From Diadema setosum (lineage: Eukaryota; Echinodermata; Echinoidea; Diadematoida; Diadematidae), in assembly GCA_033980235.1 (NCBI GenBank), contig CM067067.1, positions 10,193,901 to 10,257,900 of the forward strand: a DNA stretch of 64,000 nt. Direction: 5' to 3'. The position numbers and the translations under genes were made by a program. Under the pieces are notes generated by a model, which saw only the letters and a program-made list of their open reading frames with translations, did not search any database and was not told where the DNA came from. Shown one piece after another: positions 61,702 through 64,000 of the stretch (the first letter of the stretch is position 1; each line of letters starts with the position of its first letter).

Positions 61702-61737
<36 letters not shown>

Positions 61738-61806
61738 CGTATATCTGCGTGTGTGTGTATATGAGTGATGTGTGTGTGCGTGTGTGTGTATGTGTGTGTG
61801 TGTGTG
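61702..61806. repeat. (TG)n microsatellite, interrupted
   Basis: A pure TG block (61702-61732) followed by TG blocks separated by TATGCG, TATCTGCG and TATATGAG interruptions. Confidence 0.9.
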
Positions 61807-62016
61807 GTGAATGTGGGATGGGGTATACAGATGGGTGTTTGTTTTTCCTTTTGGGGTAGGGTAGGTATTACTGGGGGAATGCATCCTACAAGAACTGCTT
61901 TTTAGCAGTTTTTGCATAACATTATGCATGATGGTATCATTCTTTTATGAATGCTGGCTGACGGAAATAAATATTAATAAAAAAATCAAAAACAAAAATA
62001 TAGTGAAAGTGTGTGT

Positions 62017-62090
62017 ACTGCGGTGGACCTTTGGACTGTGCCATCCATCCGCACGTGATTGCTTTAAAGAGAATAAAGGTCCATCGCAGT
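62017..62090. repeat. Hairpin with 16-bp arms
   Basis: ACTGCGGTGGACCTTT (62017-62032) and AAAGGTCCATCGCAGT (62075-62090) are reverse complements with one mismatch, separated by 42 nt. Possibly a remnant of a small inverted-repeat element. Confidence 0.75.
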
Positions 62091-62099
62091 GAACCATGC

Positions 62100-64000
62100 A
62101 TATGAATTTGAATGGTTTCATTTCAGCTATCACTTTTAACTAGATAGTCGAAATTAGTATCCCGAGCAGGTCATCTTCGGATTATGTGTCAGTGAGTGGA
62201 TAAAGCACGGCCCATGCATCTGGTACCGACCAATACGTTGGGTACTCTGAAAGTAAACAGAGTGCTCGAATTGCTATTCATTATATGATTACACCACGTC
62301 TCTTCATCAATGACACTGAGAAACTAACAACCTTGCAAGTGCCGGCATAATGCAATGTAAATTTAGGTACCATTGGTATTATGTCATTCCAAACGAACAA
62401 TCCATTAACGGACATGGGGGGGGGGGGATGGAGCGCCAAGTTGGCACGCTATAGCGTCGGCAAAATCATCCCTACATACATTATCAGCATGCTAATAGTT
62501 GCATTTACGAGAGAAAGACACTGTAATGAGGTGTGGATAATAAGCTTGTCAATGAACAAGGGTATATATTTTTTTTTCGTTTTCAAATTTAATAATTATG
62601 TGGAGATCACGATTAATGCGCAACGTGTTTGATGCGGGGGAACATTAAACTGTCCCGCTTTTATCGAAATTGTGAATACAAGACGTGCGAGCAAGACAGA
62701 TTAAGGCGTGATGAGCCGAACATTATAATTGTCGTCACACAGGCTATTTAAAACGCCATGTCGCGCTCAACCAAAGCGATAATGCTATTTCATTTCTGAT
62801 AAATATTAACATCACCGACAAACACATCTGAACATCTCATCCATTTCACACAAGCGGAGTACTAATTGATAAAAGTATGATCATCCGCTAATGGAATCGT
62901 GAATGAAACTTCCCGCTAAAGCTTCATTTTTGAAGTCAAAATGTCCAGAGGATTGAGTAGAGAGAGAGAGAAAAAAAAAAAACAGCCTCGTAAATTCAAT
63001 GGTTGTACTTTAATGAGTTTTATCACCTGATCTCGTAAACGATAACTCTACGGCATTGTTTGGATTGTTGGCAGCAACAGAGAAGACTTGACAATATCAA
63101 ACAAACACGCACGGAAAACAAAAGAGAACAAAATATAGATATAACGAACGAACACAGTAATGTAGTCATAACGATAAAGGTTTTGATTGCTCGTTGCCAA
63201 ACTACTATAACGATCATCACACGAACGTACTTTAGTCATCAGGGAAATTTACAATCGACGCGATAATACAGGTTCGAATGACGGATAGGCGCTGACATAG
63301 TTTCGACCGTCGTGGGATTATTCATTAATCCATAACGCTAGGTGCATTTTCATGGAGCCCTATTATGAAGAGCTGGCCATTTTACCTGGCAAACTTCCAA
63401 ACACGCATCAAACGGGCATCATTCTCATCTGGTTTGTTTTGTTTTGCTTTGCGGGCTGTTGTTTTTGTTTTTTTCTCCACTCTAGGAGTCGAAATCCAAT
63501 TCATTATTCCACCTTTAATCTGTTTGTGAAGCTGGAATATGACCGTCAAATAATTTATATGCTGTGCATGACTGTTCGATTCATTTTATAGTTATAAGTG
63601 CATAATTATACAGCATATAATTTATATAGTATATAATGTATGACACATAATATATAATGTATAACATATATATAATATAATATATACCTTACGTACAGTA
63701 CACATAATATGTGTGTACATAAATCTGCACACACAATAGGCAAATAGCGCTGATGAATTTATACATTGTTGTTGGTTTTGTCTGTTCACTTTCTCTTTCT
63801 TTGAAACCGTGCTCATTCGGACCTGTACACCATATCCTTTTCAGAACAAAATAATCCCAAATAGAATGTACAGCCTCTACCGCAAAGAGTATGTATGCTA
63901 TACATCAGTATAATCTTAACAACCTGTCGCTCCTCTCGAAAATCTTTTTTTTTTTTTTTTTTTGAGGAAGAAACATTTTCTGTTGCCATGGCAGCATCTT
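62100..64000. other. Non-coding stretch to window end
   Basis: No supported gene. Contains a G-run (62417-62426), a short GA/A tract (62959-62983), AT-rich imperfect TATA repeats (63600-63690) and a T-run (63946-63963). The AT-rich, ATTA-motif-rich block 62640-62930 is discussed as a possible regulatory candidate. Confidence 0.5.

Overview
This is eukaryotic, intron-rich, repeat-dense nuclear DNA with very few exons. The recurring repeat types are dinucleotide and GATA microsatellites, tRNA-derived SINEs, an L1/Tx1-like LINE end, a second (CR1/Jockey-like) LINE fragment, short terminal-inverted-repeat elements, and a Helitron-like repeat that begins with a GCCTCCG hairpin. Together with a natriuretic-peptide-receptor-type exon they suggest a marine invertebrate deuterostome, most likely an echinoderm such as a sea urchin. 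That assignment is inference; no host-specific gene settles it.

Layout. 1-4568 is non-coding with scattered microsatellites. 4569-5758 is a 5'-truncated LINE on the minus strand. 5759-7137 is a microsatellite cluster, a small inverted repeat and an inverted-repeat element of about 300 bp. 7138-22134 has no exon I can support and is probably the first intron of the receptor gene, which runs on the minus strand. 22135-22900 is that gene's first coding exon, with signal peptide, the start of the ligand-binding domain and a clean splice donor. 23000-44000 is mostly upstream or intergenic DNA with long GT, GATA, GA and poly-C/poly-G tracts. It also holds one possible orphan exon (35844-36001), one MITE (36385-36560) and a foldback array at 39.4-39.7 kb.

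44.0-52.1 kb is a different compartment. It is packed with hairpins, perfect palindromes, a LINE fragment, several MITEs (one with a perfect 8-bp target duplication), a Helitron-like element carrying a nested TIR element, a second foldback array, local tandem duplications, and a possible SGNH-hydrolase-like exon. 52.2-64 kb returns to low-information DNA with two tRNA-derived SINEs (54.86 and 57.19 kb), a long TTA array grown from a SINE tail, and a 177-bp tandem duplication that keeps an open frame (58.33-58.67 kb).

The receptor exon is the only securely recognised host gene piece. The most unusual content is the set of foldback and palindromic repeats at 39-52 kb, especially the two arrays built from short tandem units on one arm and their reverse complements on the other. 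I see no operon, CRISPR array, intact tRNA or rRNA gene, or complete protein-coding gene.
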